A DNA stretch of 64,000 nt from Verrucomicrobiia bacterium (GTDB lineage: Bacteria; Verrucomicrobiota; Verrucomicrobiia; JABWAM01): NCBI GenBank assembly GCA_028687435.1, contig JAQUAF010000011.1:1-64000 (forward strand). The letters run 5' to 3'. Shown here piece by piece: positions 34,793 to 43,646 of the stretch. The notes beneath the pieces are model-generated. The model was given only the letters and a program-made list of their open reading frames with translations. It was not told the origin of the DNA and did no database searches. Each line of letters begins with the position of its first letter. Within the stretch, counting starts at the first letter, position 1. A program made the position numbers and the translations under genes.

Positions 34793-35737
34793 ATGAATTC
34801 ATTGTCCATCATTGTGCCGAGCTACGGGCGGGCGGGGGCGCTTTGCGATCTGGCGGGGGATTTGCTGGGGCAGACGCGTCGGCCGCATGAGATCCTGGTC
34901 ATTCACCAGCGCCCGGCAGTGGCTGATCCGGCGACCGCGCGGTTGCGGGCTTGGGCGGCGGAGGGGCGGATCCGGCTTTTTGAACCGGATTTCGCCAATG
35001 CGCAAAAGGCGCGGAATTTGGGGATTCGGGAAGCGACGGGTGAGTTGGTGCTGTTGCTGGACGATGACATCCGCGTCCGTCCCGATTTGGTTGAATGTCA
35101 TTTGCGGAATTACGAGAACGATTCGCGGATCGACGGGGTGGTGGGGCAGATTTTGGAGGAAAAACAGCAGCCGACGCTGGCGTTGTCCCCGCAGGTTTGG
35201 TGGCCGCATGTGGGCTGGCAATATTTTCCGCTCAACTATGGGGCGCGAACCCGGATTGAAAATTGGCCGAGCACCAATTCATCGGTGCGGCGGGAACTGG
35301 CCATGGCGGTGGGGGGGTTTGATGAGCAATTCGAACGGACCTGGCTGGATGACACCGATTTTTCCTGCCGCTTGCGCCAGGCCGGTGCGCGTTTGGTCTT
35401 TGATCCAGCGGCTTCGATTGTGCATCTGAAAACGCCAACGGGCGGCCGGCGGGTCCAGGTGTCGCCGATGTTGTTCGCCGACCGGGAGGGATGGGCGACT
35501 TATTTCTATTTTTGGCGGAAAAACCTTGGCATCTGGCGGGCGCGTTGTTCGGTTGCCTGGTTCATCCGGTATTTCATCCTGCGCAAGGCCGTGCTGATCC
35601 GCCCCCATTGGATGGCGTTGAATCTGTGGCATTTGGCGGAAGGCTGGCGTCTGGCGGCGCGGAAGCTGAAGCAGGGGCCGCGGTATCTGGAGGAAAGGCT
35701 GAAGGCTGAAGGCTGGAGGTTGAAGGTTGAAGGTTGA
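34793..35737 (+). CDS. glycosyltransferase family 2
   Basis: A 314-residue GT-A enzyme. NSLSIIVPSYGRAG opens the nucleotide-binding domain, VLLLDDDIRV with D90-D91-D92 binds the metal and sugar nucleotide, and GGFDEQFERTWLDDTDFSCRLRQAG carries the ED/DD-type acceptor-site motif. The C-terminal 14 residues (ERLKAEG WRLKVEG) are translated from six tandem heptanucleotide units (35696-35737), and the stop codon falls exactly at the end of the sixth. ATG 34793 is preferred over ATG 34739. Confidence 0.88.
   Translation: MNSLSIIVPSYGRAGALCDLAGDLLGQTRRPHEILVIHQRPAVADPATARLRAWAAEGRIRLFEPDFANAQKARNLGIREATGELVLLLDDDIRVRPDLVECHLRNYENDSRIDGVVGQILEEKQQPTLALSPQVWWPHVGWQYFPLNYGARTRIENWPSTNSSVRRELAMAVGGFDEQFERTWLDDTDFSCRLRQAGARLVFDPAASIVHLKTPTGGRRVQVSPMLFADREGWATYFYFWRKNLGIWRARCSVAWFIRYFILRKAVLIRPHWMALNLWHLAEGWRLAARKLKQGPRYLEERLKAEGWRLKVEG
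35696..35737. repeat. six tandem heptanucleotide units at the end of a GT2 gene
   Basis: Units AGGCTGA, AGGCTGA, AGGCTGG, AGGTTGA, AGGTTGA, AGGTTGA run without interruption and provide the stop codon of the GT2 gene. Similar heptamers (CTTCAGT, AGGCTGA, TTGAACC) recur at 262-275, 35810-35822, 46785-46810, 53045-53074, 53180-53188, 57949-57974, 58038-58072 and 59359-59403. Confidence 0.85.
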
Positions 35738-36035
35738 AGGAATGAAGCGCCTGATGGTCGAACTGAAAAAACGGTTTTGAGGCGAAAAATGTTGCCCTGG
35801 AATACCTGACAGTCTTCAGTCTGATTTTATGTTGAAGAAATTCAACGTTGACACGAAAGCGCCATGGCGAAAAAGAATTTGACAGGATTTTTATACAAGA
35901 GGCGGACCTCCCCAACCCCTCCTTGGAAAGGAGGGGCTTAAATTGAGCCTCCCCTTAACAAGGGGAGGATTAAGGTGGGGTTCATCGTGCATCGAGCGTC
36001 GAGCAACTGCGGGCCTTGGGTCCGGCTTAATTTAA
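35738..36035. repeat. 298-bp spacer with two GC hairpins (35916-35936, 35948-35968)
   Basis: No gene is seen. Two perfect hairpins occur: CCCCTCCTT/AAGGAGGGG with a GGA loop, and CCTCCCCTT/AAGGGGAGG with an AAC loop, eleven bases apart. A third relative is at 38186-38206. After them comes GCATCGAGCGTCGAGC and a GGCTTAATTT stretch that directly precedes the next ATG; the same stretch directly precedes the ATGs at 38283 and 39641 in slightly altered form. Confidence 0.7.
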
Positions 36036-37940
36036 ATGAGCAAATTATTAAAATGGGGGAGGAACATCCGGCATTGGCCTGCGCTGGAGAAATACGAGGG
36101 GGTTTGGGATGTGTTGCGTCCCGCCTATCATTGCCTGTTGAACTGGCATGGGCGTGGGGTGTCGATCATGCTGGGGGGAAGCGTGACGGTGAGGGTTCCG
36201 CCGGTTTTTTGCGGGACGGCCTGGGAAAATTATGAAGTGTCGGAAATAAGGGCGATGGCGGCCTGGCTTCGCAAGCAGTCATCGGCGGATTTTCTCGATG
36301 TGGGTTCTTCCGTGGGGATGTTCAGCGTGGCGGCCTTGAACGCCTCCCAAAATGTGAGGGTCACGGCGTTTGATTCGGATTTGCCCAGTCTCATGTCGGT
36401 GAAGCGGCTTTGCCGTTACGCGCCCAACAGGAATTTGAGGGTGGTGCATGGTTATTTGAGCGAACGGCATGAGAGCGGTTTGACCCTGGAGCGGGCGGGG
36501 TGGCACACGGCCGGGGAACTGGCCCGCAGCGGATTGAGCGGCGATCCGGAGGCGGTTCGCTACCGTTGTCTGGACGCGGGGATTGAGGAGGGGATTCCGG
36601 TTCACAGCCTGGATGGATTGCTGAAGGATGAACTTGAGTCGGCGCGGCCGATGTTGATCAAGTGCGATGTGGAAGGCGCCGAGATCCTGGTTTTGCGTGG
36701 CGCCGAGCGACTGCTTGCGAACCGGTCGCCCGCCATTTTGTTGAGTGTGCACGACTGGGGATTGGCGCGTTTTGGCAGTTCGGTGGAAAAATTGCGCGAT
36801 TTTCTGGAGTCAAGGGGATATGCCATCTGGTTGATGGGGGTGGATCATGAGACCCATTGGTGGTGCGAAAAGACGTCCCAAAAAGACCTGCCCTCGCCTC
36901 CTTCCATTGGGGAAAAGCCGGTTGCCGAAACCTCGCCGGCCCAGGCGCGTTCGGGGCTGGAGAAGGGATTGCATTTGATGAGAAAGACGGTTGCCTTTGT
37001 GGCGAGCGAAACCGGCGCCACCCATGTTCTTCACCGGTTGCTGGTTCGGTCCGCGCCCTGTGTGGCGACGCTTTATCACAGGGTTTACCGGCGCGACGAG
37101 GAATTGGGCTCCATGCCGATGGGAGAGATCCGCCTGGATCATCTTGAACAGCAATTGAAATGGCTCAGGAAAAATTGCGTGGTTTGCGGGCTGGAGGAGT
37201 GGCTGGACTGGCGGGTGGGCGGGATGCGGCGGGGCAAGCCGCGGGTGTTGGTCACTTTCGACGACGCCTATCATGATTTTATCGCCCATGCGGCGCCGTT
37301 GTGCCAGTCGCTGGGAATCCGTCCGGTATTGTTTGTTTCCACGGGTTTCCTCGACAACCGGCGGTTGAAACCGTGGTGGGATTATCTTTATCGGGGAATT
37401 CCGCCGGCCCATTGCGATTTCAACCGGGCGTTTGGGGCGCTTGAAAAAATCATTCCTCACGATGGCGAAGATGCCGGCGGGGCGGTCCGGGAATGGGCGG
37501 AGCGGGAGGGCTGGCGGCTTCCGGTGAAGGATTCGCCAAACGAATTTTGTTCGTGGGACGAGTTGCGCGCATGGTCGGATAGAATATCCATCGGCACACG
37601 CGGGCAGTTTCATCTGCCCTTTTGGGAAATGTCCGAGGTCCGGCTGCGAAAGGCGCTGAGGGAAAGCGTGGGGCGGATTGAGGAGATGACCGGGCGCCGT
37701 CCCATTGCGCTGGCTTATCCTTACGGCGGCAAGCCGCATCTCACGGCGGACGTGATCAACGCTTTTAAAAAGGAGGGGTTGAAGGCTGCGTTTTGCATGG
37801 ATGGCCCGTTTGATGCCCGCGAAATGGATCCGTGGCGGCTTTCCCGCTGTGTTTTCCCGCCCAAAGGGACCGCCAATTTTTCCGCGCACTGGTTGAAGAT
37901 GATGCTTATGGGGAACGGGTGTCCGCCCGTGGGGGGGTGA
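36036..37940 (+). CDS. FkbM-type methyltransferase / polysaccharide deacetylase fusion
   Basis: A 634-residue two-domain protein. Residues about 60-275 are an FkbM-family methyltransferase: FLDVGSSVGMFSVAAL (86-101), VTAFDSD (109-115) and MLIKCDVEGAEILVLRGAERLL (206-227). After a linker, about 340-634 is a NodB-like carbohydrate esterase 4 domain: LVTFDDAYHDF (405-415) is motif 1 with the catalytic and metal Asp pair, and ALAYPYG (558-564) is motif 3. Motif 2, normally H-S/T-x-x-H, reads TRGQFH (521-526), so the first metal-binding His is Arg. Either deacetylase activity is altered or lost. The pairing suggests successive O-methylation and N-deacetylation of one glycan. Confidence 0.85.
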   Translation: MSKLLKWGRNIRHWPALEKYEGVWDVLRPAYHCLLNWHGRGVSIMLGGSVTVRVPPVFCGTAWENYEVSEIRAMAAWLRKQSSADFLDVGSSVGMFSVAALNASQNVRVTAFDSDLPSLMSVKRLCRYAPNRNLRVVHGYLSERHESGLTLERAGWHTAGELARSGLSGDPEAVRYRCLDAGIEEGIPVHSLDGLLKDELESARPMLIKCDVEGAEILVLRGAERLLANRSPAILLSVHDWGLARFGSSVEKLRDFLESRGYAIWLMGVDHETHWWCEKTSQKDLPSPPSIGEKPVAETSPAQARSGLEKGLHLMRKTVAFVASETGATHVLHRLLVRSAPCVATLYHRVYRRDEELGSMPMGEIRLDHLEQQLKWLRKNCVVCGLEEWLDWRVGGMRRGKPRVLVTFDDAYHDFIAHAAPLCQSLGIRPVLFVSTGFLDNRRLKPWWDYLYRGIPPAHCDFNRAFGALEKIIPHDGEDAGGAVREWAEREGWRLPVKDSPNEFCSWDELRAWSDRISIGTRGQFHLPFWEMSEVRLRKALRESVGRIEEMTGRRPIALAYPYGGKPHLTADVINAFKKEGLKAAFCMDGPFDAREMDPWRLSRCVFPPKGTANFSAHWLKMMLMGNGCPPVGG

Positions 37941-38282
37941 GGCTCTAAGACAAGAGCAAGGCTAAGGGCTGCAGTCTGTTGGAGCATTTTACTTAAAGCT
38001 GTAGCCGTTATGATGCCAAGGATTATAAACAATTTTTTAGCCACAAAAGGCACAAAAGAGTTCAAAATAAAATTGTTGCCAAGCAGTGGGCTGATTATTT
38101 GTGAATTTTGTGTCTTTTTTCGGCTAATATCCATGAAGATTCTTGCTGTTTTTTTGTGGAAATCGCGAGAATACCACCTCCCCATCCCCTCCTTGTTAAG
38201 GAGGGGCTTGATTTAACCGTTGAACCGTGAACCTTAAACCTTGCCCCCTAAACCTCCACCGCGCTCCGGCGCGGCTTGATCC
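37941..38282. repeat. 342-bp spacer with imperfect TTAGCCAC palindrome and GC hairpin
   Basis: No gene is supported. Positions 38038-38126 form an imperfect AT-rich palindrome starting TTAGCCACAAAAGGCACAAAA and ending TTTTCGGCTAA; a GC-rich relative with TTAGCCACGGAG ends is at 44606-44761. A perfect CCCCTCCTT/AAGGAGGGG hairpin is at 38186-38206. Tandem TGAACC-like units and a CCGCGC..GCGCGG hairpin then lead straight to the ATG at 38283. Confidence 0.65.
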
Positions 38283-39575
38283 ATGAAAATCATCCTGACA
38301 GTCGGCTGGTATTTTCCCGAGCAATGCGGGGGAAGCGAGGTTTATGTGGCGGGATTGGCCAGGGAATTGAAAAAGCTGGGGTGGCAGGTGTTGGTGGCGG
38401 CGCCCCAGGATGGAGAAGGGGAAAGGACGTATGTCCACGACGGAATTGAAGTTTATCGTTATCCGGCCCGGGCTTCCGCGGAGCCGCTGCTGAATTGGTT
38501 GCGCCAACAGCGTCCTGCTGTGGCGCATTTTCATTCCCTCACCGGCGGGCTGGGATACCGGCATTGGCGCGCCGTTCAGCAAGCGGGTTTTCCCGTTTAT
38601 CTGACCTTTCATATGCCGACCGCTTTTTGCTGCCGGGGTTCCATGTTGCGGTGGGGACAGCGGCCTTGCGATGGCGAGGTGCGTCCGTGGCGTTGCACGG
38701 CATGTTACATTCATTCCCGCCTGTGTGCTGGGGATTCTGTCGCGGATTCGGCTCACAGCTCCGGTGTTCTGTTGGGGGGGGGCGCGTGTCCGGCGCAGCC
38801 GGGCGCCAACGCGATTTCGCGTCTGAAAACCCTGATCGGGCTTCCAGCGGCTTTGCGTCAGCGGCGGGCGCAGCTTCAGGAAATGTTTTCCCGGAGCCGC
38901 CGGGTGGTGGCGGTTTGCGAATGGATCCGGAAGGCGCTTCTCGACAATGGTTGTTCCGCTGAGAAGTTGGTTTTGTCGCGGCAGGGGGTGACCGAAGGCT
39001 TTGCGGATACGGGTGCGGAAAAAACGGATGCCGGAATTCCGCGTCTGGGATATCTGGGGCGGTTGGACTGGGGAAAGGGCGATGGGTTGTTGGCGGAAGC
39101 GGTGCGTTCATTGCCGTCTGACTGCCGGATGCAGGTTGAGTTGCGGGGGATTCCGGGGGACGCGCCGCACCTGCAACAATTGGAGAAGCTTGTTCAAGGG
39201 GATGGGCGTTTGCGGTTGTTGCCGCCCTTGCCGACAGCTGAGGTGGGGACCTGGTTGCGGAGTCTGGATGCGTTGGTTGTGCCGTCGCGAGTGATGGAGA
39301 CCGGGCCTTTGGTGATTTATGAGGCGTGGGCGGCGGGGCTTCCGGTGATCGGCGCCGGACATGGCGGGATTGCCGAATTGGTTCAGGAGGGAGTGAATGG
39401 TTTGTTGTTTGTTCCCGGTTCGGTTTCCTCCCTGGCGAAGATTTTGCGACAGGTGTGCGCTGATCCATCCCGCTTGGCTTCGTTGAGAAAGGGTATTGGG
39501 CCGGTTCGTGACATGAGGGAAGTGGCGGAGGAAATGGATGAAATTTACCGACGGGTTGGGATTGATGTGCCTTAA
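38283..39575 (+). CDS. glycosyltransferase family 4
   Basis: A 430-residue GT-B retaining glycosyltransferase. The N-terminal ILTVGWYFPEQCGGSEVYVAGLARELKK-type opening carries the glycine-rich acceptor loop, and the C-terminal PSRVMETGPLVIYEAWAAGLPVIG is the E-x7-E donor motif. A Cys-rich stretch with five Cys at about 115-150 (FCCRG, RCTACYIHSRLC) is an insertion also seen in some GT4 enzymes that may bind a metal. It adds a sugar to the glycan on the cytoplasmic face. No Shine-Dalgarno is visible. Confidence 0.9.
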   Translation: MKIILTVGWYFPEQCGGSEVYVAGLARELKKLGWQVLVAAPQDGEGERTYVHDGIEVYRYPARASAEPLLNWLRQQRPAVAHFHSLTGGLGYRHWRAVQQAGFPVYLTFHMPTAFCCRGSMLRWGQRPCDGEVRPWRCTACYIHSRLCAGDSVADSAHSSGVLLGGGACPAQPGANAISRLKTLIGLPAALRQRRAQLQEMFSRSRRVVAVCEWIRKALLDNGCSAEKLVLSRQGVTEGFADTGAEKTDAGIPRLGYLGRLDWGKGDGLLAEAVRSLPSDCRMQVELRGIPGDAPHLQQLEKLVQGDGRLRLLPPLPTAEVGTWLRSLDALVVPSRVMETGPLVIYEAWAAGLPVIGAGHGGIAELVQEGVNGLLFVPGSVSSLAKILRQVCADPSRLASLRKGIGPVRDMREVAEEMDEIYRRVGIDVP

Positions 39576-39640
39576 TTTAACCGTGAACCTTACCCCTTAA
39601 ACCTCTGCCGTCCCGCCGTGGCGGGAGCGCAGCTTAATTT

Positions 39641-40495
39641 ATGGGACGCTGGCAATTTGCGGTGTGGGCCATGGGCGCCCGTTTCAAGGCGGATGCCGGA
39701 CGGTGTCCGTATTGCCGTTCGACCAGGCACCTTTTTTTGCAGCGAAAGAAGATTTTGCTGCAGGCGCGGCGCTGTCGGGATTGCGGGCTGGTCTATCGCT
39801 GGCCGGCGGATGATCCCGAACGTTTGCGGAAATGGTACAACCAGGGATATGACGGGGGGATTGTCACCGATTTGCCGCGGGCGGAGGAGTTGCCGGGATT
39901 GCTTGAAAAAAGCTTTTGCGGATCGCGCTATGAAAAAGCGGATTATTTACGGTGGGTCAGCGAAGCGATCCCGGCGCCCGCCAGGGTTTTGGACTACGGT
40001 TGTTCCTGGGGATACTTTGTGTGGCAGTTGCAACGCGCCGGGTATGCTGCGGAAGGATTTGAAATTTCGGGGGTGCGGACCGGTTTTGGCCGGGAAAAGC
40101 TTGGGTTGCGGCTGGTTTCCGATTGGGAGGCAAACCGTCCGGCCATAAAGGAGTCCTACGATGTGGTTTTTTCCGGACATGTGTTGGAGCATGCGGCGGA
40201 GGTGAAAAAGGGGCTGACGCAATTGACGGAGGCCATCCGGCCCGGTGGATTTCTGGTGTTGGTGGTTCCCAATGGTGGCGGTCGCGAAGCCCGGCGCTGG
40301 GGTGTGCGCTGGGGGCCTTATCTCGGCGAAACCCATACGGTGGCTTTTGAGGCGGAATGGTTTTCCAATCATCTGGGCGAGTTCGGCATGAAGATCGGGG
40401 AACTGTTTTCCCCGGATCGTGACGGCAAGGATCGAAAGTGTGAGGGCGATGAACTGGTGTGCGTCGCGCAAAAGGGAGGAGACCGGGATTTTTAA
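39641..40495 (+). CDS. SAM-dependent methyltransferase with zinc-ribbon N-terminus
   Basis: A 284-residue protein. A zinc ribbon CPYC (C22, C25) and CRDC (C45, C48) is followed by a class I methyltransferase domain: RVLDYGCSWGYFVWQLQ, FEISGVRTGFG and VVFSGHVLEHAAEV (Methyltransf_23 type). The layout is like the gene at 30898-31728 but sequence similarity is modest. Sugar methylation is the likely role. The ATG directly follows a CAGCTTAATTT stretch. Confidence 0.85.
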   Translation: MGRWQFAVWAMGARFKADAGRCPYCRSTRHLFLQRKKILLQARRCRDCGLVYRWPADDPERLRKWYNQGYDGGIVTDLPRAEELPGLLEKSFCGSRYEKADYLRWVSEAIPAPARVLDYGCSWGYFVWQLQRAGYAAEGFEISGVRTGFGREKLGLRLVSDWEANRPAIKESYDVVFSGHVLEHAAEVKKGLTQLTEAIRPGGFLVLVVPNGGGREARRWGVRWGPYLGETHTVAFEAEWFSNHLGEFGMKIGELFSPDRDGKDRKCEGDELVCVAQKGGDRDF

Positions 40496-40556
40496 TTTTG
40501 GATTGATGATTGCAACCGCTGAACCATTGAACCTCTAACACCAACAACCTAAAAAA

Positions 40557-41801
40557 ATGGAGACAACACTGGTTTCTTCGCCGGATTTGCGGCCGAGCCT
40601 TTTGGGGGTGCTGGAGGGCATGGCGCAGGACGGATTGCTTTCGCGAGTGCTGACAACGCTGGTCTTGCGGAACCGTTCCGGAGTGGGACGGTGGCTGCGG
40701 CTGATGGCGCCGGAAAAATGGCGGGGAAAGCTGGAGAAACGGTTCGCGCCTGATTTTTTGGAGGATCGGGTGGAGGGCTATCCGTGGCGTGAATTGGCGC
40801 GGTTGGCCGCCGGTTATGTGGGAGGCGCCGAATGGTCCCATCAGACATGGCTTTGGGCGGAGTTGGGATTTGATCGGTGGGTGGCGCGATCGTTGCGTTC
40901 GGAAGACCGGTGCGTTTACGGGATGGAGCATGCGTCGTTGGAAACCTTCCGGGCAATGCGGGCAAAAAACGGACGCTGCATCCTGCGGGCGGTGATGGCC
41001 CACGGCGACGCGGTGGATGCGGTGCTTTCCAGGGAAATTGGCAAACCTTCCCATGCGGCATCGGCTTACGAAAAACGCTGGTTGCGGGATCAGGCGCGGG
41101 TGTTGGAACGCAAGCGGGCGGAATGCGAACTGGCCGGCCTGATCATCGCCAATTCGGATTTTGTGCGGCAGACTTATCTGGCCGCCGGGTTGCCACCGGA
41201 ACGCGTGGTGGCTGTGCCGACGGGCTGTCCGCCAGTGGAGGGGGAAGCCGCCAGGGCGGGAGCGGGAAAGGACAAGCTGATTTTTCTTTTTGCCGGCACG
41301 TTGTCTCTGCGCAAGGGCATGATGGATTTGTTGGCGGCCTGGGAGCGTTGGGATGGAAGAAAACAGGCGGAGTTATGGCTGGCGGGATCGGAGGAAGTGA
41401 CGCTGGATCGGGAGCGCTACAGTGGATGGGGAGTGCGTTTTTTGGGCAGGCTGGGGAGCGCGGAAATGGATCGTGTGTATCGTCAGGCGGATGTTTTTGT
41501 TTTACCCACCCATTTGGAAGGACTGGCGTATGTCGTGCTGGAGGCGATCGCCCATGGATTGCCGGTGGTGACGACCGAGGCGTCGGGTTGCGGAAAACTG
41601 GTGGAGGATGGGGTGAATGGCCGGATTGTGCGACCGGGACAGGTGGAGTTGTTGGTGGAGGTTTTGGAGGGATGTCTGGCGCAACGGGGAAGGTTGCCGG
41701 AGATGGGAAGGATCTCGCGTGAGAAAGCGAAGGGCTGGACCCAGGCGGATTCCCAACGCGCGCATCATGCCGCCATCCGGGAATTTTTACGGAGAGAATG
41801 A
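40557..41801 (+). CDS. glycosyltransferase family 4
   Basis: A 414-residue GT-B enzyme. The C-terminal half is clear: LIFLFAGTLSLRKGMMDLLAAWE opens the donor domain, and LPTHLEGLAYVVLEAIAHGLPVVTTEASG is the E-x7-E motif. IANSDFVRQTYLAAGLPPERVVAVPTG is the usual interdomain block. The N-terminal acceptor domain is divergent, so the acceptor is unknown. It starts 61 bases after the methyltransferase gene. Confidence 0.9.
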   Translation: METTLVSSPDLRPSLLGVLEGMAQDGLLSRVLTTLVLRNRSGVGRWLRLMAPEKWRGKLEKRFAPDFLEDRVEGYPWRELARLAAGYVGGAEWSHQTWLWAELGFDRWVARSLRSEDRCVYGMEHASLETFRAMRAKNGRCILRAVMAHGDAVDAVLSREIGKPSHAASAYEKRWLRDQARVLERKRAECELAGLIIANSDFVRQTYLAAGLPPERVVAVPTGCPPVEGEAARAGAGKDKLIFLFAGTLSLRKGMMDLLAAWERWDGRKQAELWLAGSEEVTLDRERYSGWGVRFLGRLGSAEMDRVYRQADVFVLPTHLEGLAYVVLEAIAHGLPVVTTEASGCGKLVEDGVNGRIVRPGQVELLVEVLEGCLAQRGRLPEMGRISREKAKGWTQADSQRAHHAAIREFLRRE

Positions 41802-41846
41802 TTGGATTAAAGTTCGTGATGAAAAAAAGTGCAGTGGATTTGAAAC

Positions 41847-41916
41847 GGTGGTGCGGGCGCTCCGCCTTATCATTGGTTCCGTAACGAAACAAATGGAGGG
41901 CGGGGCTCCCGCACCG
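41847..41916. repeat. type-A palindromic repeat, right arm intact
   Basis: The right arm 41891-41916 matches the family exactly (AAATGGAGGGCGGGGCTCCC...); the left arm 41847-41866 is degenerate. It lies between the GT4 gene and the AsnB-like gene. Confidence 0.75.
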
Positions 41917-41951
41917 ACACGGTCAAAAAGTCATCCGATGGAGACAAAACG

Positions 41952-43646
41952 ATGTGTGGTTTTTTAGGACGATTAAGGATTGATGGTTTGGTGTCGGGGG
42001 AGGTTCCCCTGGCTGCCGGACTGCCGCTATTGCGTCGCCGGGGGCCGGATTCCTCGCGTGAGTGGCGGTCGGCGGATGGTTTGGCTGAGTTGTTGCACGC
42101 GCGGCTGGCGATGGTGGACATGGACGAGCGCGCGCATCAGCCGCTGACCGATTCGCGGCGGAGGGTAAGTCTGGCTTTTGTTGGGGAGGTTTATAATCAC
42201 CGGGAACTGCGCAAGGAATTGGCGGATTATCCTTTTCGGACGGAGTCGGATACGGAAGTGATTCTGGCGGCTTATTTGCTCCGGGGGATTGACGGATTGG
42301 GCATGCTGAAAGGCATGGTGGCGTGTTGTCTGGTGGATGAGGAACGGCGGCGGATCATCCTGTTTCGCGACGCGGTCGGCAAAAAACCGCTCTTCTTTGC
42401 CCGCTGGCAGGGATATCTCGTGTTTGGGAGTTCGTTGCTGGCCATGGCGCGCGCGGCGGGGGCCAGTCCCCGGATTGATCCGGCAGTGTTGGACTTCTAT
42501 TGGCAAAAGATGTTTGTGCCGCCACAGCAGACGGTTTTTTTCGATGCCCAACCGGTGCTGCCGGGCGAGGCGATCGAGTTTGATTGGCAGGGTGCGGAAG
42601 TGGGACGTCGCCGGCTCGAACCCCCAGCCGCCGTCAAATACGGCGGGGAATCATTCGCCGAAAGCATGGGGGTGTTGCGGGAACTGATTGATCGGGCGGT
42701 GTTTCGCCGGTTGGATCATCAGCATCGTCCGGCGCTGCTGCTTTCCGGGGGAATCGATTCGACGGTGATTGCGGACGCCGCGGCGCGGGTCGCGTCCCGA
42801 GAGGGGGCGGATCCCCGGCTGGAAGCCTTGACGCTGGCATCCCTCCTGCCATGGCTTGATGATGAGCCTTACGCCAAAATGGCCGCCAAACGTCTGGGCC
42901 TGGATTTGAAGTTGGTGCGGCCTGATTTTTCGCGTTTGGGAGAGAATGTTGTGCGGGCCTTGGATTTGCAGGATGAACCGTTGGGCATGCCTTCCTTTTT
43001 TTTGTTGGAACGATTGGTTCATGCGGCCGCGAACCACAACCGCATCCTTTTGAGCGGAGATGGCGGAGACGAGGTGTTTTTGGGATATGGACGACCGGAA
43101 GAATGGCAGGGGACGGGACAAGGGGAGACAACGTCCTTGAGCGGACCGGCCCTGCCGTCATGGTTTTCGCCGTGGGCGAGGGAGACCGCCGGACCGGTTT
43201 TGTTGGGCCACATGCTGCCCAAGGTGGATCGCGCGTCCGTCGAACAGGGAGTGGAAATCCGTTGTCCGTTGCTGGATTGGGAGGTGATGGCCTATGCCCG
43301 CGGGTTACCCTTCGAGTTTTTGACTTGTGGCGGACAGGCCAAGGGGATGTTGAAAGAGACGCTGACGGGCTGGCCCCGGCGGTTTATCCGGCGTCCCAAA
43401 CTGGGTTTTACCTATCATTTGCGCTGGCAATGGGTGCTGGATGATTTTAACGGATTGCGCGAGAACATCCATGATCGCGCGCTGGATGCGTTTGCCGGTC
43501 GCCTGCCGAAAGGATTGCGCGGCCGCCCGGATTCATGGGGACGCATCGCCGTGTTCCGGCATTTTAACGATGCCTGGCGATTGCTGGCTTGGAGCCGGTT
43601 TTTGTTCAGGTTGTCCGCCTCCGCGAGCGGTGTGGAAAAAGGGTGA
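41952..43646 (+). CDS. asnB: glutamine-hydrolysing asparagine synthetase-type amidotransferase
   Basis: A 564-residue protein with an N-terminal class II glutaminase domain and a C-terminal ATP-PPase synthetase domain. Cys2 is the nucleophile; RRRGPDSS and GEVYNHRELR (78-87) complete the glutaminase site. SGGIDST (265-271) is the pyrophosphate loop, and LLSGDGGDEVFLGYGR is conserved. AsnB makes asparagine, but paralogues in O-antigen clusters amidate uronic acids on sugar nucleotides or chains, and context favours that here. GGAG lies 9 bases before ATG 41952. Confidence 0.92.
   Translation: MCGFLGRLRIDGLVSGEVPLAAGLPLLRRRGPDSSREWRSADGLAELLHARLAMVDMDERAHQPLTDSRRRVSLAFVGEVYNHRELRKELADYPFRTESDTEVILAAYLLRGIDGLGMLKGMVACCLVDEERRRIILFRDAVGKKPLFFARWQGYLVFGSSLLAMARAAGASPRIDPAVLDFYWQKMFVPPQQTVFFDAQPVLPGEAIEFDWQGAEVGRRRLEPPAAVKYGGESFAESMGVLRELIDRAVFRRLDHQHRPALLLSGGIDSTVIADAAARVASREGADPRLEALTLASLLPWLDDEPYAKMAAKRLGLDLKLVRPDFSRLGENVVRALDLQDEPLGMPSFFLLERLVHAAANHNRILLSGDGGDEVFLGYGRPEEWQGTGQGETTSLSGPALPSWFSPWARETAGPVLLGHMLPKVDRASVEQGVEIRCPLLDWEVMAYARGLPFEFLTCGGQAKGMLKETLTGWPRRFIRRPKLGFTYHLRWQWVLDDFNGLRENIHDRALDAFAGRLPKGLRGRPDSWGRIAVFRHFNDAWRLLAWSRFLFRLSASASGVEKG

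Noticed and set aside
38038-38126. AT-rich palindrome as an intrinsic terminator
   Set aside because: Arms are long and imperfect and there is no stem followed by a T run; it fits the TTAGCCAC repeat class better.
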